Positions 26,256-35,241 of a stretch of DNA of 64,000 bases are shown one piece after another. This DNA is from Streptomyces coffeae. GTDB taxonomy: Bacteria; Actinomycetota; Actinomycetes; Streptomycetales; Streptomycetaceae. Location of the stretch: assembly GCF_016741875.1 (NCBI RefSeq), contig NZ_JAERRF010000004.1, positions 186,001 through 250,000 of the forward strand, given 5' to 3'. Both the position numbers and the translations under genes were made by a program. Every line of letters starts with the position of its first letter. Position 1 is the first letter of the stretch. Under the pieces are notes generated by a model. It worked only from the letters and a program-made list of their open reading frames with translations, had not been told where the DNA came from and ran no database searches.

Positions 26256-26519
26256 ATGGCCATCGAAGCGGATCCGCATCTGACGATGGTGCGGGATGTC
26301 ACCCCGCGCACCCTCGAGGGATGCGAGGAGTGTCTGCGCATGGGTTCCCTCTGGGTCCATCTGCGGCTCTGTCTGACCTGCGGGCATGTGGGCTGTTGCG
26401 ACTCCTCGCCGCTGAAGCACGCGCGTGTCCACGCCGCCGATCAGAAGCATCCGGTCGTGGCGCCTTTGGAGCCGGGGGAGGACTGGCGGTGGTGCTATGT
26501 GCACGAGGCGCCGGTCTGA
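26256..26519 (+). CDS. UBP-type zinc finger protein
   Basis: An 87-residue protein that is essentially one ZnF-UBP domain: CEECLRMGSLWVHLRLCLTCGHVGCCDSSPLKHARVHA supplies the Cys/His ligands, then HPVVAPLEPGEDWRWCYVHE. In eukaryotes this fold binds the free C-terminus of ubiquitin; in actinobacteria it occurs as a small stand-alone protein of unknown ligand. ATG 26256 has GAAGGG upstream; a longer in-frame extension is Arg-rich and unsupported. Divergent from the PucR regulator. Confidence 0.85.
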   Translation: MAIEADPHLTMVRDVTPRTLEGCEECLRMGSLWVHLRLCLTCGHVGCCDSSPLKHARVHAADQKHPVVAPLEPGEDWRWCYVHEAPV

Positions 26520-27249
26520 GCCGGGGGAGACCGCGCGGTGACATGAGGGCGTGCGGTGACGTCGAGCCGCGCGGTGACATCGGGTCGCACAGGGGTGTGA
26601 GACCGCGCAGGGGCGTGAGGCGGCGCGCCGTTGTGAAAGAGTGCGCCGATGAGAGTCGCCCAACGTCCCTGCACGCCCCCGGAGATGGGAGGCGATGAGC
26701 ACACTTCCCCCTGGGCCGGGGCGGATTGGCGGACAGTGTGCTCAGCATCACCGTCCTCGTTCCGGGCAGCCGAACTCCGCCATCTCGCCCCCGCGGGCCT
26801 CATCGGCCGCCGCGGACCCGGACGCCCGGGCGTATGCCTCGTGAGTGCCCCGGCAACCGCCCCCGCGGAACCGCCCCATTCCCGCGCCGTCCTGCGGCGG
26901 GACCCGCTCCGGAGGCCGCGCGATGGCGCGATCCGGACGGTGGCAGGTGCCGCTGACAGGTGCCCGGCTTCTCCCGGCTTCTCCCTTCTCCCCGGGCTGG
27001 ATGTGGACTGTCGATTTCCGTTTTTCCTTTCCCCATCGAATGGTTGATCAGTAATCTCGCCTCAGCAGCGGGTTGCCCTGCCGCTCTTCGTCGTGCTCCA
27101 CTTCCCCGAGGACGCGGACGACCCGAGGGCGGCCCCGGAAGCCGGAAGAGGGCGAAGGAAGTGCAGGACGTGGACTGGCGGCCGGAGGGAACGTACGCCG
27201 CAGGCAAGGACGGAACGGTCCAGGAGGGCCATTCCGCGGAGCATGCGAA
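26520..27249. other. 730-base gene-free stretch with degenerate repeats
   Basis: No convincing gene on either strand. Bases 26530-26640 carry five degenerate units of about 20 bases built on GCGCGGTGAC/GCGTGCGGTGACG and GCGCAGGGGCGTGAG. A relatively AT-rich patch at 27010-27060 (TTTCCGTTTTTCCTTTCCCC and ATGGTTGATCAGTAATC) probably holds the promoter of the GGDEF-EAL gene, which then has a leader of roughly 200 bases. Confidence 0.5.
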
Positions 27250-29511
27250 ATGACGTCGGAACCGGGCGGGCCGAGACGTGCCGGCGGTGCTGGACAGGCC
27301 GCCAACGACACTGTCGAGGACCGTACCCAAGACACTGCCCGCGACACCGCCCGCGCGGAGGACCCCGGGCTGAAACGGTTCGCGGCCCTGTGGAGCCGCG
27401 CAGTCCACCCGGTCGCGGCGACGACCATGACCTTCGAGGAGTTCGAGGGCCATCTGCTGCCGCTGGCCCGCGAGTTGGCCACCGCGCTGCACACCCATCC
27501 CTTCGACACCACGGCGGCCTACGAGGTCGGGGCCGCCCTGGTGGACGCCCAGTGCACCGAACCCGAGGCACTGCCCGCCGTCCTGGGCACCGTCGACACC
27601 CACCTGGTGGATCACTGCCCGCCGGACCCGGCGAGCGGTGAGCACCATGAGCGGGGCCTGCTCGACCAGGCCGAGGCGCGCGCCCGCTGCGCCCGGTTGC
27701 AGCATGCGCTGGCCGCCGGGTTCGTCCGCGAGCTGCGCGCCCGCGAGCGCGACGCCCAGCGGGCCATCTCCCGGGCCGCGCTGGCCGCCCGCACCGAGGC
27801 CGAGAAGGCGCTGCACGCCAGCGAGGCCAAGTTCCGCGCGGTGTTCGAGGGCGCCGTCATCGGCGTCGGCATCGCCGCGCTCGACGGCGAGATCCTCGTT
27901 GTCAACGACCCCATGGCCGCCATGTTCGGCGGCCGCGACGTCTTCCGGCCCGGCCGCAACGTCAGCGAGTTCGTCCACCCGAAGGACACCCCGCCGGGCT
28001 CCCATGAGCTCTACCGCCAGCTGGTGAACGGCGAGCGCGACCACTTCCGCATCGAGAAGCCGCACCACCGCCACGACGGCAGCGTGCTGTGGACCAATCT
28101 GACGGTCACCCTGCTCCGCGACTCCACCGGCGCCCCGCAGTACCAGCTCACCCTGGCCGAGGACATCACCGAGCACCGCGAACTCCAGGAGCGGCTGCGC
28201 TACGAGGCCACCCACGACGAGCTGACCGGACTGCCCAACCGCGCCCAGTTCCTGGAACGTCTCGACCAGGTGCTCGCCGCCGGCGCGGACGCCGAGCGGT
28301 TCGGCGTCTGCTATCTGGACCTCGACGGCTTCAAGGCCGTCAACGACAGCCTCGGCCACTCCGCCGGGGACCGGATGCTCATGGCCGTCGCCGAGCGGCT
28401 GCACGCCTGTCTCGCCTCCCCCGACGAACTCATCGCCCGCGTCGGCGGCGACGAGTTCATGGCCCTGGTCACCGGCCCCTCGGCGCAGACCGACGGCACC
28501 GAGCTGGCCCGCCGGATGCTCGCCGCGCTCGCCGAGCCCGTCCGCGTCGAGGGCCGCGAACTCCAGGTGCGGGTCAGCATCGGCGTCGTCGACGGACGGG
28601 CCGGTGAGATCGGCCGGGCCGAGGTGCTGCGCAGCGCCGACATCACCATGTACCGGGCCAAGGCCGCGGGCGGCAACCGCTACGAACTCGCCGACGCCGA
28701 CTCCAACGCCCGGGTGATCGCCCGCCACAGCCTCACCAACGGGCTTCCCGCCGCCCTGGAGAAGGGCGAGTTCTTCATCGAGTACCAGCCCCTGGTGCGG
28801 CTCGCCGACGGCACCGTACGCGGCGCCGAGGCGCTCGTCCGCTGGCTGCACCCGGTGCACGGAGTGCTCGGCCCCGACCAGTTCATCCCGCTGGCCGAGG
28901 ACACCGGACTGATCGTGCCGCTCGGCCGCTGGGTGCTGGAGCAGGCCGCCCGGCAGGCCCGGAAGTGGCGGGACGGGGCCGAGGACAACAGCGAGCCGCT
29001 GCGCGTCAACGTCAACCTCTCGCCCTGCCAGCTCAGCCACGCCACCCTGGTCTCCGACACCGTGGCGGTGCTGGAGAACGCCGGGCTCTGCCCCAGCACC
29101 CTGTGCCTGGAGGTCACCGAGAACGACCTCATCGGCGCCGACGAGGACGCCCTGCGGCCGCTGCGCCAACTCGCCGACCTGGGCGTGGACATCGCCCTGG
29201 ACGACTTCGGCACCGGCTACTCCAACCTCTCCTACCTGCGGCGGCTGCCGGTCAGCCAGCTCAAACTGGACCGCTCCTTCACTCGCGGTATGCAGCGCGC
29301 CCCGGCCGACCCCGTCGACGTCAAGATCGTCGAGGGGATCGTCTCGCTCGCCCATACCCTCGATCTCGCGGTGACCGTGGAGGGCGTGGAGACCGCGGTG
29401 CAGGCCGACCATCTGCGGATGCTGGGCTGCGACACCGCGCAGGGCTGGTACTACGCCCGCCCCGGCCCGCCGGAGCGGCTGCACACCCTGGCGCTGGCCG
29501 ACGCCAGCTGA
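27250..29511 (+). CDS. PAS-GGDEF-EAL cyclic-di-GMP turnover protein
   Basis: A 753-residue soluble protein. Residues 1-180 are helical and family-specific; a PAS/PAC sensor follows (KFRAVFEGAVIGVGIAALDG to about 310), then GGDEF with intact motif (LIARVGGDEFMAL) and EAL with EALVRW, NVNLSP, EVTEND, LDDFGTGYSNL, LKLDRSF and VEGVET all present. The RxxD inhibitory site five residues before GGDEF is absent (SPDE), so no product inhibition through an I-site is expected. Both synthesis and hydrolysis of c-di-GMP look possible. In Streptomyces this second messenger controls BldD and thus development. ATG 27250 has GGAG about 9 bases upstream. Confidence 0.92.
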   Translation: MTSEPGGPRRAGGAGQAANDTVEDRTQDTARDTARAEDPGLKRFAALWSRAVHPVAATTMTFEEFEGHLLPLARELATALHTHPFDTTAAYEVGAALVDAQCTEPEALPAVLGTVDTHLVDHCPPDPASGEHHERGLLDQAEARARCARLQHALAAGFVRELRARERDAQRAISRAALAARTEAEKALHASEAKFRAVFEGAVIGVGIAALDGEILVVNDPMAAMFGGRDVFRPGRNVSEFVHPKDTPPGSHELYRQLVNGERDHFRIEKPHHRHDGSVLWTNLTVTLLRDSTGAPQYQLTLAEDITEHRELQERLRYEATHDELTGLPNRAQFLERLDQVLAAGADAERFGVCYLDLDGFKAVNDSLGHSAGDRMLMAVAERLHACLASPDELIARVGGDEFMALVTGPSAQTDGTELARRMLAALAEPVRVEGRELQVRVSIGVVDGRAGEIGRAEVLRSADITMYRAKAAGGNRYELADADSNARVIARHSLTNGLPAALEKGEFFIEYQPLVRLADGTVRGAEALVRWLHPVHGVLGPDQFIPLAEDTGLIVPLGRWVLEQAARQARKWRDGAEDNSEPLRVNVNLSPCQLSHATLVSDTVAVLENAGLCPSTLCLEVTENDLIGADEDALRPLRQLADLGVDIALDDFGTGYSNLSYLRRLPVSQLKLDRSFTRGMQRAPADPVDVKIVEGIVSLAHTLDLAVTVEGVETAVQADHLRMLGCDTAQGWYYARPGPPERLHTLALADAS

Positions 29512-29574
29512 GACACCGTCCGCGCCGGGCGGGCCCCTCGGACCGTCCCGGCGTGTGGTCCGGAAGCCGGTGCG

Positions 29575-29937
29575 CTATTCCCGGGTGTCCAGGAGCCGTG
29601 AGCGGATCAGGAAGCGCACGCCCTCCGGCGCCTCCAGGGAGAAACCGCTGCCCCGCCCCGGCACCACATCCACCGTCAGATGGGTGTGCCGCCACCGCTC
29701 GAACTGCGACGCCGACATCCAGAAGCCCACCGGCAGCTCGACCCCGTCCACCGCCAGCTCCCCGAGCAGCACATCGGACGCACCGGTACGGAACTCACCC
29801 AGCGGATAGCACATCGGCGCACTGCCGTCGCAGCAGCCGCCCGACTGGTGGAACATCAGCGGCCCGTGGGCCGCGCTCAGCCGGCGGATCAGTTCGGCGG
29901 CGGCCGGGGTCAGCGCGATCCGCGACACCTCGGACAT
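29575..29937 (-). CDS. DUF779-domain protein
   Basis: A 120-residue protein with the DUF779 signature LMFHQSGGCCDGSAPMCYP and the later block VGFWMSASQFERWRHTHLTVDVVPGRGSGFSLE. Genes of this family usually sit next to an acetaldehyde dehydrogenase. Here that gene is about 9 kb upstream on the same strand (38968-40491). The Cys pair and conserved His suggest metal or redox chemistry, but the activity is unknown. Start 29937 has GGAGAGGAG upstream. Confidence 0.85.
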   Translation of the reverse strand: MSEVSRIALTPAAAELIRRLSAAHGPLMFHQSGGCCDGSAPMCYPLGEFRTGASDVLLGELAVDGVELPVGFWMSASQFERWRHTHLTVDVVPGRGSGFSLEAPEGVRFLIRSRLLDTRE

Positions 29938-30057
29938 CCTGCGACTCCTCTCCTGGCCGTGATCCCACGCTACCGAGCCAGCCAACCCGCTCCCACGTTG
30001 CGAGATGGTTGCACGGGCGCGTGCCCGGGCGCGCGGTGCGCACGGAAGGCGCCTGAT

Positions 30058-30135
30058 GCCCGGCAATCCGGCTATCCGGCTGCTCGGCCACCCGGCCACC
30101 CGGCTGCCCGGTCATCCGGCTGCCCGGTCATCCGG
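30058..30135. repeat. Tandem repeats overlapping the 3' end of the LuxR gene
   Basis: On the minus strand CCGGATGACCGGGCAG occurs twice in tandem, followed by degraded copies (CCGGGTGGCCGGGTGGCC, CCGAGCAGCCGGATAGCC). The array includes the stop codon at 30128-30130, so copy-number change would alter the protein end or the region just after it. Confidence 0.65.
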
Positions 30136-32800
30136 ACAGCAACTGCCGCAGATGTCTTCGGTCGGTGGCACCGATCTTCTGGTAGATCCGGTACAGGGTG
30201 TTGCTCACGGTCCGCGGTGAGATGACCAGTTGGCCCGCGATCTCCTTGTCCGTCAGCCCCTGCGCGGCCAGCCGCGCCACCGTGCGCTCGCGCGCCGACA
30301 GCGGCACACTCTCCCCGAGGAAGTCCAGGGGCGGGGTCACCACGTCGTCGCAGCGCTTGAGCAGCGTACGGGCCTGCGCCGTCGCCGCGGTCGCGGCCCG
30401 GTCGCGGCCCGCCCGGCGGTGCAGCCGCGCGAGTTCGGCGTAGCCCTCGGCCGCGTACAGATGGGCCCCGGTCTCGGCCAGCGCCCTGGCCGCCTGCCCC
30501 AGGAGCTTGGCGTCCCCGTCGGCCACCGCGCGCGCGTAGAGCAGCCGGGCGCGCAGCATCTGCCCCTGGACGGGGTGTTCGCGGTGCACCGCGGGGTGCT
30601 GCTCCAGGCCCAGGCGCGCGCACTCGTGCAGCACCGCCACCACATCCGCGTAGCCGCGGTGGGACAGCGCGTCCTCGACGGCGTCGTGCAGCACCCGGGT
30701 GGCGCCCTTGACGTCCCCGGCGCGGTGGGCCCGGCGCGCGCGGGCGAGCCGCAGAGCGCCGCGGCAGTGGCCGCCGAACAGCCCGTCGAGCGTGCCGTCT
30801 TCGCCGTCATGGCCATCGGCCGCGTCGACGTCGGCGGCGGGACCGGCCCCGGACGGCAGACAGCTCATGGCCAGCGCGGAGTAGACGCGGGACATGGCCT
30901 CCCAGGGCTGCCAGCCGACCTGGTAGGCGGGGGTGAAGGTGAGGTACGCCAGGGCCTGGCGCGGCCGGCCGCGCTCGTACATCACCGCGCCCAGGGAGAG
31001 TCCGCGCTGAGCGTCGACCCGTGTCGCGTACTCGCGGGTGGCGGCGTGGTACTCGCGGGTCAACAGGATCTCCGCCTCCTCGAGCCTCCCGGTGAACAGC
31101 AGTGCCACCGCGTGCAGTTCCTCCAGGGAGTCCTGGATCAGCGGCCAGGCGAGTGAGGAGGGCAACTCGGTGTCCTCCCGAAGCCGCCGGTAGTGCTCCA
31201 GGGCCTCCGACGGCCGTCCCTGGTAGCACAGGGTCGCCATGGCGAAGAGACCGGACTCCAGCCGGTGCGAGGGCAGTGGGGCGCGCAGCAGTGGCGCACA
31301 GTGCTCCAGCGCCTCGCCGAAGTGCCCCCTGAAGAAGCACACCATGCCGCTGACCAGCGCCGCGTCGGCCGCGGGCAGCCCGTGTGCCATCTCCTCGGCC
31401 TCGCGCGGACGGCCCTGGAAGACGAAGGCGCGCGCCCGGACGGGATCCAGCACCGCGCCGTACTGCGGGTGTTCGGCGCACACCGCCGTGACGAAGGCGT
31501 GGAGTTCCCCGAACTCGGCACGGGCCAGAAGCGTACGCGCCTTCGTCTCGGCCGCCTCCGCCGTGCGGTAATGGTTCCAGGCAGCGGCGGCCAGCCGGGC
31601 CGCGGTCGGCAGCTCATGGGCCCTCAGGGCGTCCTGCGCCGCCTCCAGCAGCGCGTCCTGGCCGGGGACGCCCCCCGTGTCGAGATGCCACTCGGCCAGC
31701 AGGATCCGCTCGGCCGGGGGCCGGACCTCGGGGCCGGGGAGCGCCCCGCTCCAGGTCCGCAGATAGTGCTTGCGGCGCAGCGGCGCCACTCCCTGGCGCA
31801 GCACCTGCCCCAGATACGGATGGGCGATACGGACCGTCGCCTCGCTGGACCCATCGGTTCCGCGGCGCGGGTCGGGGGCCCGGATCAGCCCCTGGTCCTC
31901 CAGGTCCAGCAGGGTGGGCAGCCCGACGAGGTCCTCCAGGACGTCCAGCCGGGCGGGCTCGGCCAGCGCGATCAGCTCCAGGGCGCGCCGGGACTCGGTA
32001 CCGAGCGGCCGGAGCCGCCGGTCGGCCAGGTCGCGCAGCGCGTCGGAGGTGGGCAGCGCGTCGTCGAGGTGCCACCAGCCCCCGTCCTGACGCAGTACGC
32101 CCTGGGCGAGCGCGGCGCGTACCAGCTCACGCAGCAGCAGGGGGTTGCCCGCCGACATCCGCGCCAGCCGGGCGACACCGGTCTGGGCCAGCCGGTCGTC
32201 CAGCAGGGCACCGGCAAGCCGTCGGGAGGCCGGGACGTCCAGCGGTGGCAGATCCACCCGGGCGAGGTGCTGGTCCTTCCACAGCGCGTGCAGATGCGGC
32301 GGGGCCTCGTCGGGGTTGACGCCCAGGAGCATCTTGTCGCCGCGCCGCCGGAGCAGGAGCAGTAGCGGTTCGATCGCCTCGGGCGGCAGCAGATGGGCGT
32401 CGTCGATCCACAGCAGCCGTGGCCGCCGGGCCCCGGCGCACAGCAGCCGCCGGACCGTGGGCAGGGCGTCGCCGGGCGCGAGGTGGTCGATGCCGGTGAC
32501 GACGCCAGTGGCGGGACCAGTGGCGGCACCGGGATGCGGCGGCAGGAGCGCGGTGGTGAGTTCCTCTCCGAGACGGGTCTTGCCGATCCCGGCGGGTCCG
32601 GTCAGCAGCACTCCGCCGGGCCCGTGGCGGCGGCCCAGCACGGTGAGGCCCGCGGTCAGCTCGCGTTCCCTGCCCACGAGGGGAGTCTCGCTGGTCAGAC
32701 CGACCGTGTGGAGCGCGTCCGCCTCGTCGCGGGACGAGGGCGGCGGCCCTCCGGAGTACGGAGGCGGCGGGGACGGTGCCGCGGGCACTGCGGTAGCCAT
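30128..32800 (-). CDS. Large ATP-binding LuxR-family regulator (LAL type)
   Basis: An 890-residue regulator. Walker A LLTGPAGIGKTRLGEEL is at about residues 64-80 and Walker B LLWIDDAHLL at about 128; the middle is TPR-like helices; the C-terminus (about 830-890) is a LuxR HTH (LSARERTVARLAAQGLTDKEIA, SPRTVSNTLYRIYQKIG). LAL regulators often activate secondary metabolism or catabolism. ATG 32800 is used. It is divergent from an allene-oxide-cyclase-like gene across 384 bases, the obvious candidate target. Confidence 0.9.
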   Translation of the reverse strand: MATAVPAAPSPPPPYSGGPPPSSRDEADALHTVGLTSETPLVGRERELTAGLTVLGRRHGPGGVLLTGPAGIGKTRLGEELTTALLPPHPGAATGPATGVVTGIDHLAPGDALPTVRRLLCAGARRPRLLWIDDAHLLPPEAIEPLLLLLRRRGDKMLLGVNPDEAPPHLHALWKDQHLARVDLPPLDVPASRRLAGALLDDRLAQTGVARLARMSAGNPLLLRELVRAALAQGVLRQDGGWWHLDDALPTSDALRDLADRRLRPLGTESRRALELIALAEPARLDVLEDLVGLPTLLDLEDQGLIRAPDPRRGTDGSSEATVRIAHPYLGQVLRQGVAPLRRKHYLRTWSGALPGPEVRPPAERILLAEWHLDTGGVPGQDALLEAAQDALRAHELPTAARLAAAAWNHYRTAEAAETKARTLLARAEFGELHAFVTAVCAEHPQYGAVLDPVRARAFVFQGRPREAEEMAHGLPAADAALVSGMVCFFRGHFGEALEHCAPLLRAPLPSHRLESGLFAMATLCYQGRPSEALEHYRRLREDTELPSSLAWPLIQDSLEELHAVALLFTGRLEEAEILLTREYHAATREYATRVDAQRGLSLGAVMYERGRPRQALAYLTFTPAYQVGWQPWEAMSRVYSALAMSCLPSGAGPAADVDAADGHDGEDGTLDGLFGGHCRGALRLARARRAHRAGDVKGATRVLHDAVEDALSHRGYADVVAVLHECARLGLEQHPAVHREHPVQGQMLRARLLYARAVADGDAKLLGQAARALAETGAHLYAAEGYAELARLHRRAGRDRAATAATAQARTLLKRCDDVVTPPLDFLGESVPLSARERTVARLAAQGLTDKEIAGQLVISPRTVSNTLYRIYQKIGATDRRHLRQLLSG

Positions 32801-33184
32801 CGAGATGTCCTTCAGCGTTCGGAACGGGCAGCGGTCCGCCGTACGCAGCCGTCGGCATGCGGCACCGCCAGCTTGAGCCCGGGGCCCGTCGTCCGAATCC
32901 GTGACATCACTGGTCGTCCCGGTACATCCCCGGGCCGTCCTCGCTCCGTCCCCGAGGACCGGCTCGGCGTGGTGGGCCGAGCCGGTCCTTCCTCACAGAG
33001 GATCCCCCGGCCGCGGGGCCCGGACATGAGCAAGTCGTACCCAACGGGCGGCCGAACCGCTGCTACACGACCCGCTCCCGGGTGGCGGGGAGTAGCGAAT
33101 ACTCCCGGAAACGCGCGTCGCCGGAGTCACGATTTCCTCCGCACTGCGGATCCGCAGTGCGGAAATGACTGGTGAGGAGATTCC
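32801..33184. other. 384-base divergent intergenic region
   Basis: No gene seen. Contains the promoters of the LAL regulator (minus) and the AOC-like gene (plus), a GC-rich inverted repeat around 32955-32990 (GACCGGCTCGGC / GCCGAGCCGGTC), and near its right end a 26-bp palindrome described separately. Confidence 0.5.
33138..33163. promoter_or_regulatory. 26-bp perfect palindrome upstream of the AOC-like gene
   Basis: Arms TCCGCACTGCGGA (33138-33150) and TCCGCAGTGCGGA (33151-33163) are exact reverse complements. Flanking ATTTCC (33132-33137) and GGAAAT (33161-33166) allow an even longer pairing with a 3-base bulge. It ends 10 bases before the GAGGAG ribosome binding site, so it is either an operator or an RNA hairpin in the leader. 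Confidence 0.6.
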
Positions 33185-33913
33185 ATGACCGCCCCCAGCG
33201 AAATACCGGACAAGGACGCCAGGCGCCGCCGCATGATGATTGGAATCGCGAGCGTCGCGGTGGCGGCGATCGCCATTCCGGTCGGGGTGTACGCACTCGA
33301 CTCCGACGACAACGACCGTCGCGACCGGTCCGGCAGCTCCGGCAAGGAATCCGGCTGGATCGAGGAGTCCTTCTTCGCCCGGGTGCCCAAGGACGGTGTG
33401 TTTGAGACGCACCGGGGAAATCTGCCGCTGGCGGTGTTCCCCTCAGGGATCGCGAAATTCACCGAACCCAAGCTGCGGAAGGCATTCGCCCTGGGCGGAA
33501 AGATCCGCGACAAGAACGGCAAGGTCGTCGGTTTCTCCACCGAGATCGAGGAGGTGCTGCCGAAGACCGACTTCGCGTCCGGAAAGATGCTCACCCACAC
33601 CGTGTGGACGCTGTTCTTCCCGGGCCGCGGCTCCCTCGTCCTCGATCAGATCGAGAACTCGACCAAGGTTGCCACCAAGGTCTTCAAGCCCGCCTTCGCC
33701 GGCAAGAAGCCCTGGGTGGGCAAGCTGAACGCCACCACCACGGCGGGCCCCCGCAAGGACGGCCGCGGGGTCATCCTCGGCGGCACCGGAGAGTTCGCGG
33801 GCATCCGCGGCAGCGGTGTCGAGATCGCCGATCTCAGGCGCTTCGACCCGGCGACGGGGGGTCTGGAGGGCGTCTTCGAGCTGCGCTTCCGCTACCAGCT
33901 GCCCCGGCGGTGA
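33185..33913 (+). CDS. Membrane-anchored allene-oxide-cyclase/dirigent-like beta-barrel protein
   Basis: A 242-residue protein. One N-terminal transmembrane helix (about residues 18-37) with a preceding Arg-rich stretch, a Ser/Asp/Arg linker, then a beta-rich domain. The tail block VILGGTGEFAGIRGSGVEIADL and the strand LTHTVWTLFFPGRGSLVLDQIE match the allene oxide cyclase barrel-like family as I recall it. In plants this fold gives jasmonate cyclases and dirigent proteins; in bacteria some members catalyse spirocyclisation in polyketide pathways. No polyketide genes are near, so the role is open. Likely target of the divergent LAL regulator. Confidence 0.65.
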   Translation: MTAPSEIPDKDARRRRMMIGIASVAVAAIAIPVGVYALDSDDNDRRDRSGSSGKESGWIEESFFARVPKDGVFETHRGNLPLAVFPSGIAKFTEPKLRKAFALGGKIRDKNGKVVGFSTEIEEVLPKTDFASGKMLTHTVWTLFFPGRGSLVLDQIENSTKVATKVFKPAFAGKKPWVGKLNATTTAGPRKDGRGVILGGTGEFAGIRGSGVEIADLRRFDPATGGLEGVFELRFRYQLPRR

Positions 33914-33989
33914 CGCGTCCGGGGCCGCCACGGCCGACGGCGGTCGGCGGGCGTACGTGGCGCGGACGATGCCGACTCACGCCCGCAAA

Positions 33990-34025
33990 GGCGCCTGACC
34001 AGGACATGCTTCCGGGTCAGGCGCC
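33990..34025. terminator. Bidirectional terminator hairpin (11-bp stem)
   Basis: Arms GGCGCCTGACC (33990-34000) and GGTCAGGCGCC (34015-34025), 14-base loop, with AAA before the first arm. It separates the convergent AOC-like gene and the type VII-like cassette. The arm sequence recurs in the terminator at 38917-38960. Confidence 0.75.
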
Positions 34026-34078
34026 ATGGTGCGATGGTCGGCCGGTGTCCAGCCACTGCGGCACGTGCGACCGGCAGA

Positions 34079-35215
34079 TCAGGGCCGGGGCGCCAGCTTC
34101 ACCCCCGTACACCCTCGTTGCCGTGCCTCGTGGTCCGCGAACGCCTTCACCGCGGACGCCGCGAACCGGGACGAGAAATGCCGGACCGGGTAGGTGTCGG
34201 TGTCGCTGTCATAGAGGCGGTACAGCACGAACAGGGCGCGTTCCGTGGACTGGGGGCACTCCGCGGTGGCCCAGGCGTAATCCTTGTCGTCATGTGTCGG
34301 CCCCCCACCCGTCTCGAGGGAAGCACCGTCCTCGCTCGCGTTGAATGCCTTGGCCGCGGCGCCGTAGAAGGCGTACAGGCCGTATCCGGGCTTCTTGGAC
34401 GGTGTGAGGAGGTAGCAGTTCGTCTGCGGAGCCAGCGCGTCGGCGGGATACTCAATGACCTCGGGTGTCCCGTTCTCCGCTGCCTCTTCACGAAGCCCCC
34501 GAAGCGGTGCGCAGGATCCCCGTGCCTGCTTCAGTGGCTTGCCCGTACCGGGGCGGCCGGCAGAGAGGCCAGGCACATGCGTGAGCTTCTTGCCCCCGCT
34601 CGCCTTGCACCCGTGCTTCGTGGCTGCCTTGAGGGCGGTCTCCGCGGTCACCCGGGCCAGCCCCGTGAGGACGGTGTCGTCTTGCGAAATTCCGTCCGGC
34701 GTCTTGAAGACCTCCCCGGAAGCGACGAGGGCCTTGTTCCTCTGGTTCTGGCAGTCGACTGCGACGATGACCGTCGAGCCCAGGTAACCGTACTTTCTGA
34801 TCACGCCCGGCCAGCCGCTGCCGACCGGTGCCGCCTGCGCTCTGGCTCCGTTGTGGATGTCGTACGAAGAGTAGGAGAGGCGGGCGGACTTCTCGCTGCT
34901 GCTCCATTGCAGGGTGATCCGCAGCTTGCCGTCCGCGCCCTTGTCGGCCCTCTCCACAAAGCACTTGGCCAGGGATTCTTCTCCGTCGTCAAGCGATTTG
35001 GCCCTCAGGTTCGAGGAGTTCAGGGCCGTGCTGAGCCCGCCCTGCGCCAGGGTGCCGCCGCAGGCCTGGTCGAGTGAGCGGTTGTTCCGCCAGGAGTCGT
35101 ACACCCCGGTGTAGTACACCACCGGGGTCAGGATGCACAGAAGGAGGGCGAGTGCCCCCGCATACCAGCCTGGGTGAATTCGTCGAAGCCTTGATAGGAA
35201 CTGCACTGTGCTCAT
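34079..35215 (-). CDS. Membrane-anchored protein of unknown function, third gene of type VII-like cassette
   Basis: A 378-residue protein with one transmembrane helix at about residues 18-36 (YAGALALLLCILTPVVYY), so mostly outside the membrane. The outer part has two halves that look alike: each starts with a Cys-containing segment and ends with a Cys (ACGGTLAQGG...KCFVE...VAVDC and SCAPLRGL...NCYLL...TAECP), suggesting a duplicated disulphide-bearing domain. I do not recognise the family. It starts 26 bases after the DUF6571-like gene with only a distant GGAG, so it is probably translationally coupled. A role as cognate membrane or immunity partner of the preceding large protein is a guess from position. 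Confidence 0.6.
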   Translation of the reverse strand: MSTVQFLSRLRRIHPGWYAGALALLLCILTPVVYYTGVYDSWRNNRSLDQACGGTLAQGGLSTALNSSNLRAKSLDDGEESLAKCFVERADKGADGKLRITLQWSSSEKSARLSYSSYDIHNGARAQAAPVGSGWPGVIRKYGYLGSTVIVAVDCQNQRNKALVASGEVFKTPDGISQDDTVLTGLARVTAETALKAATKHGCKASGGKKLTHVPGLSAGRPGTGKPLKQARGSCAPLRGLREEAAENGTPEVIEYPADALAPQTNCYLLTPSKKPGYGLYAFYGAAAKAFNASEDGASLETGGGPTHDDKDYAWATAECPQSTERALFVLYRLYDSDTDTYPVRHFSSRFAASAVKAFADHEARQRGCTGVKLAPRP

Positions 35216-35241
35216 TCTGTTGAAGGAAACTCCGCGCTGCG

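Noticed and set aside
30058..30135. CRISPR array
   Set aside because: Repeats are directly adjacent, 16 bp or shorter and degenerate, with no spacers.
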